Shown one piece after another: positions 14,714 through 21,410 of a stretch of DNA of 26,183 nucleotides (position 1 is the first letter of the stretch; every line of letters starts with the position of its first letter). The stretch is from a virus: IMG/VR virus record IMGVR_UViG_3300037042_002212, positions 1 to 26,183 of that record. The stretch is one strand, 5' to 3'. The notes below the pieces were generated by a model. That model was given only the letters and a program-made list of their open reading frames with translations. It was not told where the DNA came from and did not search any database. Made by a program: the position numbers and the translations under genes.

Positions 14714-16327
14714 TTATACGAATTCCAACACGATTGGATCTCGTCCACCAGGAGTACTTTCGTACAGGTTACCAGTGAATGTAACAGGCGTTACACCGCT
14801 AGCAGGAAGGTCAATAGCAGGAACGCTGACAACCCACTTAGGAGCCGAAACCAGAAGCGATCTGCCAACGCCATCACCGATAAGAATCTGAGGAGTGAAC
14901 CCACCGAATTTCCTAGCCTGAACCAAGCTGCCAAGGTTTACGCCAGAAAGATCTAGTGTGCATTCAAGTGTCATGGTCATCTTGTTTGCAGGAACAAACC
15001 CTTCATTGCCCTGACTTCCAAAGCAATTGTCCCTATCGACATGGTCATTATTGCATGTCAAAGAAATGTTAGTTACGCAAACCGATGGATCTGTCGAATT
15101 GAATTTGAAAGAACCATAAAGATCCGTGTAAATATTATCTCTTGCGGTCGTACCAACTGCGCCTGGGTGCCAGAACACAAGGAAACCACCAGTTTCAGCA
15201 TCTACTGCTGCAGAAAGAACCAGAGTATCTGTTCCCTGGATTTCGGTAGTAATGAACAAAGACCCATCGAATCCAGCAGTAATCGTCCTTCCATCAGCAG
15301 CAACAACCATTACAGGTGCGCCAACCGTGAAACGCTCAACATGCTTTATCGGGGTATTTTGAAGAACTATCGTGTCAGAAGCGACAACCGCTCCATCAAT
15401 GATACCGATACCAGCAATGGCACCGTTTGCAAGACGGCCAGAGAATTTCTGTGTGCCTGGAGCATCGCCTGGAACGGTCAGGGCGTATTCTTTAACATAA
15501 CCGCCAGTGAAGTATTCGGCGAAGATGGTAGAAGCCCTAACAACGCTGAAATACACTGTGGGGATGTCCTGTTCGTAAACCATCTCAACGCCAGGAACCA
15601 ATGTCTGTTTTCCGAAAGACGACTTCAAGAGAACGGCGATTGCCGGATCAATCGAAGCGCCAGCAGAACCAGCCATGTTGATCATGGTTGTGATGTCAAA
15701 TGAACAGTTGACTTTCTTTTTGATAAACCCAGAATGGTATCGCTCTGTTCTGTGCGGGCTGGCTTCAATCGGCTGTTCAAACTTAGCGCCACCTTCTGTG
15801 TACAGAAGATAATCTTGATCTACAACGCCAACAGCTTCATCGCCACCATTTGCAAGGCCAATCTTCAAATCGTCAGCCAAGTTATTGGTAGCTCCGTCTG
15901 TAATTACTACAGAAGAACCTGTTCCAGTTGATTGAGAATAAATCTCATAATGGTCATCAACGATGTCAAAAAGTGCCCAAACTCTTGCGTCTTGTCCGTC
16001 AGCAGCCAAGGCAGTATTGATAACTGTCTCAAGGTGTGCGGCAATTGCAGCGCCAGTCGTTTTGCCAGCGTTTGTGGTAGTGCAATTTACAAGAGTGCCG
16101 CCATCGACTACTACTTTGAAATTAACACCAGGAAGTGCAGAGATATCATCAACCGCACCAATGTCACCAATCGAACTTCCCTGGGTTCCAATTCTAGGAA
16201 CAGCAAAAACTCCCCTAGATGCTTCTTCTCTAATAAAGATGGAGCTATCTACACCAAGGTTAGCACCTTCTCTATCGCTGTTAACGATACTGGCAAAATC
16301 AATCTTGCTTCTGTACTTCAAGCCCAT
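14714..16327 (-). CDS. Major tail (tube) protein
   Basis: 537 residues from the ATG at 16327, which has GAGGG five bases upstream; an ATG 12 bases earlier has its AAGG directly abutting and is less likely. The start MGLKYRSKIDFASIVNSD and the C-terminal LECTLDLSGVNLGSLVQARK / PVTFTGNLYESTPGGRDPIVLEF fit a tube-forming beta protein; position between the tail terminator and the chaperone/tape measure pair supports this. The protein is longer than typical simple tube proteins. Residues ~70-160 (KVVVDGGTLVNCTTTNAGKT, GAAIAAHLETVINTAL, IYSQSTGTGSSVVITDGA) form a compact domain resembling ones seen inserted in flagellin-hook-like and phage surface proteins. Residues ~305-400 form a second beta domain. 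These are likely outward-facing insertions. The following hairpin fits a highly expressed gene. Identity by sequence alone is moderate. Confidence 0.75.
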   Translation of the reverse strand: MGLKYRSKIDFASIVNSDREGANLGVDSSIFIREEASRGVFAVPRIGTQGSSIGDIGAVDDISALPGVNFKVVVDGGTLVNCTTTNAGKTTGAAIAAHLETVINTALAADGQDARVWALFDIVDDHYEIYSQSTGTGSSVVITDGATNNLADDLKIGLANGGDEAVGVVDQDYLLYTEGGAKFEQPIEASPHRTERYHSGFIKKKVNCSFDITTMINMAGSAGASIDPAIAVLLKSSFGKQTLVPGVEMVYEQDIPTVYFSVVRASTIFAEYFTGGYVKEYALTVPGDAPGTQKFSGRLANGAIAGIGIIDGAVVASDTIVLQNTPIKHVERFTVGAPVMVVAADGRTITAGFDGSLFITTEIQGTDTLVLSAAVDAETGGFLVFWHPGAVGTTARDNIYTDLYGSFKFNSTDPSVCVTNISLTCNNDHVDRDNCFGSQGNEGFVPANKMTMTLECTLDLSGVNLGSLVQARKFGGFTPQILIGDGVGRSLLVSAPKWVVSVPAIDLPASGVTPVTFTGNLYESTPGGRDPIVLEFV

Positions 16328-16341
16328 GATAACCCTCATCC

Positions 16342-16803
16342 TTAAAGGTTGTGAAACTGACTATTGAAAATGATTTGCAAATTAATCATAGCAAATCTAT
16401 TCGCCTCTATCATATTCAAATCGTATTCGATTCCAGGACTATCTATGTCATAGATAGCTGAATTCATATCCCTAAAAGCCAACGCCGTATCTGTCGAACT
16501 ATCGTAGAAAACGGACTTATAAACATCAGACGTAAAATTGATCATATCCTTGTCAGTAGATTCTCCGACATTAATACACTGAACTTCAAAAATCGCCTTT
16601 GTTCTATTACATCCTACTATCTTTTCAACTTCAACTGCATTGAATAATAATAGTATTGCAGGTAATTGATATGGATCTAATTGAGTTGCCATTGGTATTT
16701 TATCAAAATAAACTGCTTTAACTTCGGTTGAATAACCGTTTGCAACAGTTATTGTTTCTAACCTTGCAGCCAAAGCATCCTGAATGTCAGATAAAAGACC
16801 CAT
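16342..16803 (-). CDS. Tail terminator / tail completion candidate
   Basis: 153 residues; ATG at 16803 overlaps the previous stop as TAATG. The start MGLLSDIQDALAARLETITV, a Pro/Leu stretch (DPYQLPAILLLFNAVEVEKI) and the beta segment TKAIFEVQCINVGEST match the general plan of small tail terminator proteins (lambda gpU and SPP1 gp17-like: N-terminal helix, then a mixed sheet). Its position between the gp10-like joining protein and the tail tube gene is the usual one. These proteins cap the tail tube when it reaches full length and bind the head connector. Assignment is by position and fold pattern rather than clear sequence identity. Confidence 0.65.
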   Translation of the reverse strand: MGLLSDIQDALAARLETITVANGYSTEVKAVYFDKIPMATQLDPYQLPAILLLFNAVEVEKIVGCNRTKAIFEVQCINVGESTDKDMINFTSDVYKSVFYDSSTDTALAFRDMNSAIYDIDSPGIEYDLNMIEANRFAMINLQIIFNSQFHNL

Positions 16804-17435
16804 TATGAACCACTCAATCTTTTATATTCTTCGTTGAATATCCTTGGATATTGCTTTGCTGCAATCCTAGCAGCAGGTCTTAAGTATGGCCTTGGAGGTA
16901 TTGTAACAGATAATTTCATAAGCCAAAGCCTTCTTAACCCATCTTTTCTATTGCTGGTTCTTTTTGCTGCTATCGCTCCATCACCATAAGCAGATCTATA
17001 CATCCCACGCTTAAAGAAAAAGTGTTTGCTTGGGTCATTCTCTTTTAACTGGATATATTCTGTCGGAGTAAGGTTTTTGTACTTACTTCCTTTTCTGAAT
17101 TTATCTTTCAATGGAAGCCATAAAAACCTGGCGCTCTTTGGCTTGAGATTTTTATAACCGAATTCTTGTAATTTTGCATAGATAACGCCTCTTGTTCCAA
17201 TGACAAGAGTTTCTTTACCACCTATGTTTCTTAGATCCCAAAAAATAGAATTCATCAGTTTGTTTGTTTTGGTAGGCCCATCTGCTCTTGCGGGGAAGTT
17301 CTGTCTTGTATTTAGTTTGGCCGTTTTTTCTCCGATTAAACCGACTCTAGCCAACGCTCTTAGGTTGGCCTTCTTTACGTTGTTAGTCAATTTCTTCAGC
17401 AATTGCTGTATCTTCCCGATACCCTGTTTGGCCAT
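16803..17435 (-). CDS. Head-tail joining protein (HK97 gp10-like)
   Basis: 210 residues, strongly basic. The ATG at 17435 lies inside the preceding gene (53-base overlap) with GAAGG about 12 bases upstream, so translation is probably coupled. N-terminal basic helix (IGKIQQLLKKLTNNVKKANL), then the segment IYAKLQEFGYKNLKPKSARF and near the end TIPPRPYLRPAARIAAKQYP. A PPRPYLRPA-type segment close to the C-terminus is characteristic of the HK97 gp10 / minor tail Z group, which acts at the head-tail junction. The inserted middle (residues ~105-165: KFRKGSKYKNLTPTEY, HFFFKRGMYRSAYGDGA) makes it longer than common gp10 proteins of about 110-150 residues. Confidence 0.7.
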   Translation of the reverse strand: MAKQGIGKIQQLLKKLTNNVKKANLRALARVGLIGEKTAKLNTRQNFPARADGPTKTNKLMNSIFWDLRNIGGKETLVIGTRGVIYAKLQEFGYKNLKPKSARFLWLPLKDKFRKGSKYKNLTPTEYIQLKENDPSKHFFFKRGMYRSAYGDGAIAAKRTSNRKDGLRRLWLMKLSVTIPPRPYLRPAARIAAKQYPRIFNEEYKRLSGS

Positions 17436-17631
17436 TTTCTATTTGCGCCTTCTCAATTCGCTTCGTCATTCTGTATGCTTTTACCCTTTTGCAGAAAGGG
17501 CATTCTTTTTCAGTATGCTCCAAAGTAAAAGCATTAAATTCTAATATGTAACCCTCTCCATTGCAAAATGTGGCATGAATTTCATGCTCTTGACGATACA
17601 GAGGGTTTCTCTCAATATCTGAAAGCTTCAT
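17383..17631 (-). CDS. Small CPFC-motif protein of the neck region
   Basis: 82 residues from the ATG at 17631, which overlaps the adaptor stop as TGATG; an ATG 30 bases earlier has no ribosome binding site. The visible part carries HATFCNGEGYILEFNAF and CPFCKRVKAYRMTKR, so a Cys pair (CPFC) plus one upstream Cys and two His residues could bind zinc. The C-terminus is acidic and polar (NGQTGYREDTAIAEEID) and overlaps the next gene by 53 bases. Position between the adaptor and gp10-like genes is where head-closure (stopper) proteins are encoded in other siphoviruses, but the sequence alone does not show it is one. Confidence 0.6.
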   Translation of the reverse strand: MKLSDIERNPLYRQEHEIHATFCNGEGYILEFNAFTLEHTEKECPFCKRVKAYRMTKRIEKAQIENGQTGYREDTAIAEEID

Positions 17632-18248
17632 CAATAATTCCGTTGCGCCATTGGCTGACATGGAAATTCAAACGATTTGTAAGGGCTTAGTTTGTAAACT
17701 AAAACTTTGGGGATGCCAGTTTTACCATCCCATTCAACCATCTGACTTCCAGTTTCTTCTGATTCATCTTTCTTGGATCTTCTGCCACCAATAAGAGACT
17801 TCTCGTTTTTACGTCGAAATTCAGCTTCAACAGCCTGGATGGCAACAAGTTTTACGTCAGCGGGAAGGGCCGCATAACCATAGGTGTAATCAACCCTGAC
17901 CCTGGATCTGCAAAATGGGGTTCTTCCGATCTGCAAAACAATTGAATGTTCCAATACTTGGTAATTCAAAACCTCAACCAAGTACCCATTGTCTCCAGCC
18001 GTATCACATGAAAAATAGATAGCCTGGACAGATATTATCGGGATGTTCTTTGGGATGATAATATCTGAATCATTACCATCAAGAATCTCTTTGGTTACGA
18101 CATGAGATTCAAAATCAGTTTCGCAGTAATTTTTGATTGATTGTTCAACGGCAGCATTGATCATAGTCAAAAAAGCATCTTGGCTGGTATCAGTAGGTTT
18201 GATTCCCAGCCACGGCTTAATGTCAGTTTCTAAATCAAGAAATGCCAT
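17631..18248 (-). CDS. Head-tail adaptor (HK97 gp6-like connector)
   Basis: 205 residues; start overlaps the previous gene by 14 bases with an A/G-rich ribosome binding region. The N-terminus LETDIKPWLGIKPTDTSQDAFLTMINAAVEQSIKNYC, followed by the beta part (IIIPKNIPIISVQAIYF), VRVDYTYGYAALPADVKLVAIQAVEAEFRRK and a flexible basic stretch, is the standard order of the gp6-like / SPP1 gp15-like adaptor family: helical bundle docking under the portal. YTYGYAALPADVKLVA is the most recognisable segment. The protein forms the ring that joins portal and tail-completion proteins. The ~50-residue tail after RRSKKDESEE is unusual but its function is unclear. Confidence 0.8.
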   Translation of the reverse strand: MAFLDLETDIKPWLGIKPTDTSQDAFLTMINAAVEQSIKNYCETDFESHVVTKEILDGNDSDIIIPKNIPIISVQAIYFSCDTAGDNGYLVEVLNYQVLEHSIVLQIGRTPFCRSRVRVDYTYGYAALPADVKLVAIQAVEAEFRRKNEKSLIGGRRSKKDESEETGSQMVEWDGKTGIPKVLVYKLSPYKSFEFPCQPMAQRNY

Positions 18249-18648
18249 TTTTCTTCTTTCTTCTTATTCTCTCAGGCCGAGATGTCATGCTTCTGTTTTC
18301 AGAAATCTCAGAAATAGAAACAGGAGTTTCAATCTCAACTTCAAGAATTACCTTCTCTTCTTCTTTGACTTCTTCTTTTGTATCGATTACTTCAGCGGGT
18401 TCCATTCCTGGAGCAAATTCAATTTTCAAACTTCCAGCCCTCTGTAATTGCCAATAACTGTTCTTGCATTTAAGAACAACAACATCAGTAGAAGTATCAA
18501 CATACTTCCTGTAAACGGCGTTCATCTGCTTGCCTAGAGATTTTCTGACGGTTAATTCATCGCCATGCCCCACATAAACAAACATCGGAACAACAAATAG
18601 TTTCCGTTGACCCCTGGGTAATTTGAACTTGATTTTTACAGCGTCCAT
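18235..18648 (-). CDS. Unrecognised protein between capsid and adaptor genes
   Basis: 137 residues from the ATG at 18648, which has GGAG seven bases upstream; the longer open frame from 18687 would start inside a terminator-like hairpin and has no binding site. Family not recognised. Residues 1-90 look like a small beta domain (VKIKFKLPRGQRKLFVVPMF, STDVVVLKCKNSYWQL). The C-terminal third is first very acidic (DTKEEVKEEEKVILEVEIE) and then basic (RPERIRRKKKNG), a charge-segregated tail. Accessory head proteins are often encoded here. A decoration, completion or DNA-binding role is possible but not shown. Confidence 0.6.
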   Translation of the reverse strand: MDAVKIKFKLPRGQRKLFVVPMFVYVGHGDELTVRKSLGKQMNAVYRKYVDTSTDVVVLKCKNSYWQLQRAGSLKIEFAPGMEPAEVIDTKEEVKEEEKVILEVEIETPVSISEISENRSMTSRPERIRRKKKNGIS

Positions 18649-18664
18649 TTTTTTGCTCCAAAAG

Positions 18665-18692
18665 ATCCCTTGGGCCATGTGACCCAAGGGAT
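18665..18692 (-). terminator. Terminator-like hairpin after the major capsid gene
   Basis: Perfect 10-base inverted repeat ATCCCTTGGG / CCCAAGGGAT with an eight-base loop, nine bases after the capsid stop. On the minus strand it is followed by CTTTTGG, a short T-tract, so termination is probably partial. It lies before the ribosome binding site of the next gene. Confidence 0.65.
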
Positions 18693-18701
18693 AAGGGAAT
18701 T

Positions 18702-20045
18702 TTAGCTGAGAGCAATGTTGTACGCCATAACTACGCTGCGCTCGCTCGTAGACTGAGGTACGCCAGCGAAACTGTGACGAGCCTTGGCACTCATGAGCAT
18801 ACTGTCAGACGACGGCAGAGAAGGAGCTACCCAGACTTTGGTGGCCTGACGCGACCAGCGAGAGAAACGCGATTTCTTCAGAAGAAGAACATACGTTCTG
18901 TTCGTTGTTACGCCATCGTATACACCAGAAGCGTTCAGGTCTTCACGAACGTACTGGCAAAGAACCGGCTGAACACCAAAGACAGGAGGAACGATCCCAG
19001 TGCGGTTGGAAGCTAGAGAACCGAAGGCAAACGCTGTGAACAATTCAGGAATTGCACCAGTAACCAAATCGGTATGAACAGAGGAACCCAAAACATAAAC
19101 CAGGTCGTCTTTTTCGGTGTTGTGCAGTTTCAACATCTTAAGAAGAAGAGCGAACAGGTCTTTGTTGGGTGTATCATTGGCGTGGTCTACGCAGATTGCT
19201 TCGCCAGTAACAACGGCTTCGTTTTCAAAAGCAAGTTTACGCAAGCCCTTGAAAGCTTTCTTGAAAGACTTGGCAGAAACAACGTCAGAATCTTGGTGTG
19301 CGCCAGTGGTGTCGCCATCAAGTAACGCTTTTTCATAACTGCGGCCAATGCCTTTGAGAACTTCGCGGCGAAGCTTGTCAATGATAGCTGGGCTAGAATC
19401 ATCCAACAGATCTTGGGTGATAAGGGTGTGCACCACGTTGTTTTTCGATTCAACAAGATAGCTTGCTTCTGTGTTGAACTGAGCAACAAAGCTGCCGTCA
19501 TCGGCTTCGAGTTGGCCTTCCAAAAGACCAAGGGCGCCAGGAACTCTGACGATAGGACTTGTCATGGGAAGCTGGTCGAACTGATCGGCCAAAAGAAGAG
19601 GAATTTCATACTCTTCGAAGTAAAAGCGAGCTTGAACGGTATCGATCCAATCGCCCCAATCCGAAATTCCAAAAGCCTTGCAAGAAGATTCAAAGGATTT
19701 AAACCCAGGAACGCTCATCAAAGCTTCTTTGGTGGGGTTTGCACAGCGGGTTTTGTACTGCGCCTGAATGTGCATATTGCTATGCAGTTTTTTCAGGTTG
19801 AACAGACGCATACGAACTTCGTCAGGCATCTGACAAACATCGCTTTTGCTGCCAAAGTTTACGGGGTTAGATACGGACTGATTGTCTTCATTGGCAATCG
19901 CCTTCCCAATAAATTGGTCGGGTCTTTCTTTGCCAATCATTTTTACATAATCCATATCCGATGCAAATACTGGTCTGCCAATCTGTGCAGGAGATTTGCC
20001 GCTTGCAAGTACGTCGCCAATTTGTCCTAATGTTTCGCCACTCAT
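18702..20045 (-). CDS. Major capsid protein
   Basis: 447 residues from the ATG at 20045, which has GGGAG seven bases upstream; a TTG six bases earlier would sit too close to that site. Directly after the prohead protease and portal genes, the invariable place for the HK97-fold capsid protein. The C-terminal two thirds fit the fold: a long helix (DKLRREVLKGIGRSYEKALL DG split as helix plus DG), substrate-like segments GIVPPVFGVQPVLCQ and TYVLLLKKSRFSRWSRQATK, and a C-terminal strand (AGVPQSTSERSVVMAYNIAL). The N-terminal ~100 residues are polar and could be an N-arm or a cleaved delta domain. A nearby hairpin fits high expression. No separate scaffold gene precedes it. Confidence rests on position and size more than on identical residues. 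Confidence 0.8.
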   Translation of the reverse strand: MSGETLGQIGDVLASGKSPAQIGRPVFASDMDYVKMIGKERPDQFIGKAIANEDNQSVSNPVNFGSKSDVCQMPDEVRMRLFNLKKLHSNMHIQAQYKTRCANPTKEALMSVPGFKSFESSCKAFGISDWGDWIDTVQARFYFEEYEIPLLLADQFDQLPMTSPIVRVPGALGLLEGQLEADDGSFVAQFNTEASYLVESKNNVVHTLITQDLLDDSSPAIIDKLRREVLKGIGRSYEKALLDGDTTGAHQDSDVVSAKSFKKAFKGLRKLAFENEAVVTGEAICVDHANDTPNKDLFALLLKMLKLHNTEKDDLVYVLGSSVHTDLVTGAIPELFTAFAFGSLASNRTGIVPPVFGVQPVLCQYVREDLNASGVYDGVTTNRTYVLLLKKSRFSRWSRQATKVWVAPSLPSSDSMLMSAKARHSFAGVPQSTSERSVVMAYNIALS

Positions 20046-20113
20046 CTTCAAACTCCCTTTTGAAGTAAATTTGTTGAAAGGGCATCCTGCCCATGTATTT
20101 GCTGAATACCCGC

Positions 20114-21403
20114 TTAGACAGATACTCTCTCAGCCAAAGTCTTAACAAAAGCGCATAGCTTATTGAAATCATCTTTTACAGTAACAAGTTCTTCTCTTAG
20201 ATTTTTAAGTTCTTCTTTATCTTTTTTGCATTCTTCATCGTCTTCAACGTCTTCTTTAGGAACCTTAAGTTCTTCAGCTACTACTTCTTCAGTAGTGGTT
20301 TCAGATTCTTTTCCTGCCGATTTGTTATCAAGCATACCAAGCATTTTTTCAGAAAGGGAAAGAGATTTTTCCGAATTTGCATTTATAGCGCCTAGAATTG
20401 TTGACATGCCTTTTACTGCGGAAACTAATTCTTGTGCTGTTTTTTCGTCCATATCTTTTCCATCCTTTAATCTGCCTGAAACGGCTTTTACGCCATCCGT
20501 TAATTCAATTGTTCTAAAACTATCTTCCAAAAATTCACTAGGTTCCACTTGACGTATTCTTATCGAATCTTCTGTTTCATCAACTTTGTCAGCTTTAAAA
20601 TCGTGATCTAAAGCCCACTTCTTCGCCGTTTCGACAGTAAACTTTTTCTTATCGAAAATAAGACTTTGAACCTTTGTAGAGGTAGTTGCCTTCAACTCAT
20701 TTTCAATTATATTCTTGATATCTGTCAAGGTATTATCTTCTGATATAGACTTACTATCAAATAAAGAATCTTGGTTAGCTGGGACAGGAACTAATGAAAG
20801 TTCTAACATCTCCCATTTCAAAATTCTTGCAGCCTTAACAATCTTTCCAGTGGTTTCGTCCCACTCAGGCGCTTCAATCTCTTTAGGTATGAACCCAATG
20901 GAAACAGTCTTTAAAATTCTCTGTGCTATCAAAGACCTAACTTCTTTTTGCTTGTCCGTCAAAGGTCCAAGAGAAGGATCACCAACATATGCGTCAAAAT
21001 GAACTCCATCAGCTTCGATTCTGAGTTCTTCGACAAGCCCAACAGCGTAAGCACATGTATAGCAATGATCGGCCAAAAGAATTGGGTTCTTTACATATGG
21101 CCCAACTTGTATGCCATTGGGGACGACTATTTCTTGATATCTATCGACCACGTTAGCATTTGCTATGCCAGTAATATATAGCTTTTCCGAAGGGTCGCAT
21201 CCACTTACCAATCTGTCGCCAGCTTTTCCGGTTTCAGTCTTTGCAGAAAACATTCCTTGGATCATTCGATAACCATCTGGTTTGTTCTCATAATCCAATG
21301 TTTTTTTGTTAAGTTTAAGATTGGTTTCTTGTTCAGTGAGCAATGATTTATATCGCTCAATATTTTTCTCTGAACCCTTAAAAAGTATAGTTTTAGATCT
21401 CAT
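20114..21403 (-). CDS. Prohead protease with scaffold-like C-terminus
   Basis: 429 residues; ATG at 21403 with GAGG five bases upstream, seven bases after the portal stop. Residues ~70-215 are an S78-type HK97 prohead protease: His113 in LLADHCYTCAY and Ser168 in ILKTVSIGFIPK as likely catalytic residues, followed by the family segment EMLELSLVPVPAN (~198-210). Residues ~254-290 (FTVETAKKWALDHDFKADKV and the following DET-IRIRQVEPSEF) form a small accessory domain seen in phage head proteins. Residues ~355-429 are Glu/Lys-rich coiled coil (EEVVAEELKVPKEDVEDDEE, KDKEELKNLREELVTVKDD), scaffold-like. With no separate scaffold gene, this part plausibly directs capsid assembly and is digested by the protease. 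That role is inference. Confidence 0.85.
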   Translation of the reverse strand: MRSKTILFKGSEKNIERYKSLLTEQETNLKLNKKTLDYENKPDGYRMIQGMFSAKTETGKAGDRLVSGCDPSEKLYITGIANANVVDRYQEIVVPNGIQVGPYVKNPILLADHCYTCAYAVGLVEELRIEADGVHFDAYVGDPSLGPLTDKQKEVRSLIAQRILKTVSIGFIPKEIEAPEWDETTGKIVKAARILKWEMLELSLVPVPANQDSLFDSKSISEDNTLTDIKNIIENELKATTSTKVQSLIFDKKKFTVETAKKWALDHDFKADKVDETEDSIRIRQVEPSEFLEDSFRTIELTDGVKAVSGRLKDGKDMDEKTAQELVSAVKGMSTILGAINANSEKSLSLSEKMLGMLDNKSAGKESETTTEEVVAEELKVPKEDVEDDEECKKDKEELKNLREELVTVKDDFNKLCAFVKTLAERVSV

Positions 21404-21410
21404 TTCAACC

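Noticed and set aside
15041-15703. 220-codon open frame on the plus strand opposite the tail tube gene
   Set aside because: It lies entirely antisense to a well-supported gene, has Cys/Asn/Arg-rich composition unlike a folded protein, and has no ribosome binding site of note.
18649-18687. Earlier start for the 137-residue gene
   Set aside because: It falls within the stem-loop after the capsid gene and lacks a ribosome binding site, whereas the ATG at 18648 has GGAG at seven bases.
19413-20030. 205-codon plus-strand open frame opposite the capsid gene
   Set aside because: Antisense shadow of the capsid gene; no independent support.
20080-20092. Small GGGCA/TGCCC hairpin between protease and capsid genes
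   Set aside because: Only a five-base stem with a three-base loop and no proper T-tract; too weak to call a terminator.
20163-20552. Plus-strand Ser-rich open frame
   Set aside because: Antisense reading of the Glu/Lys-rich C-terminus of the protease; composition is an artefact.
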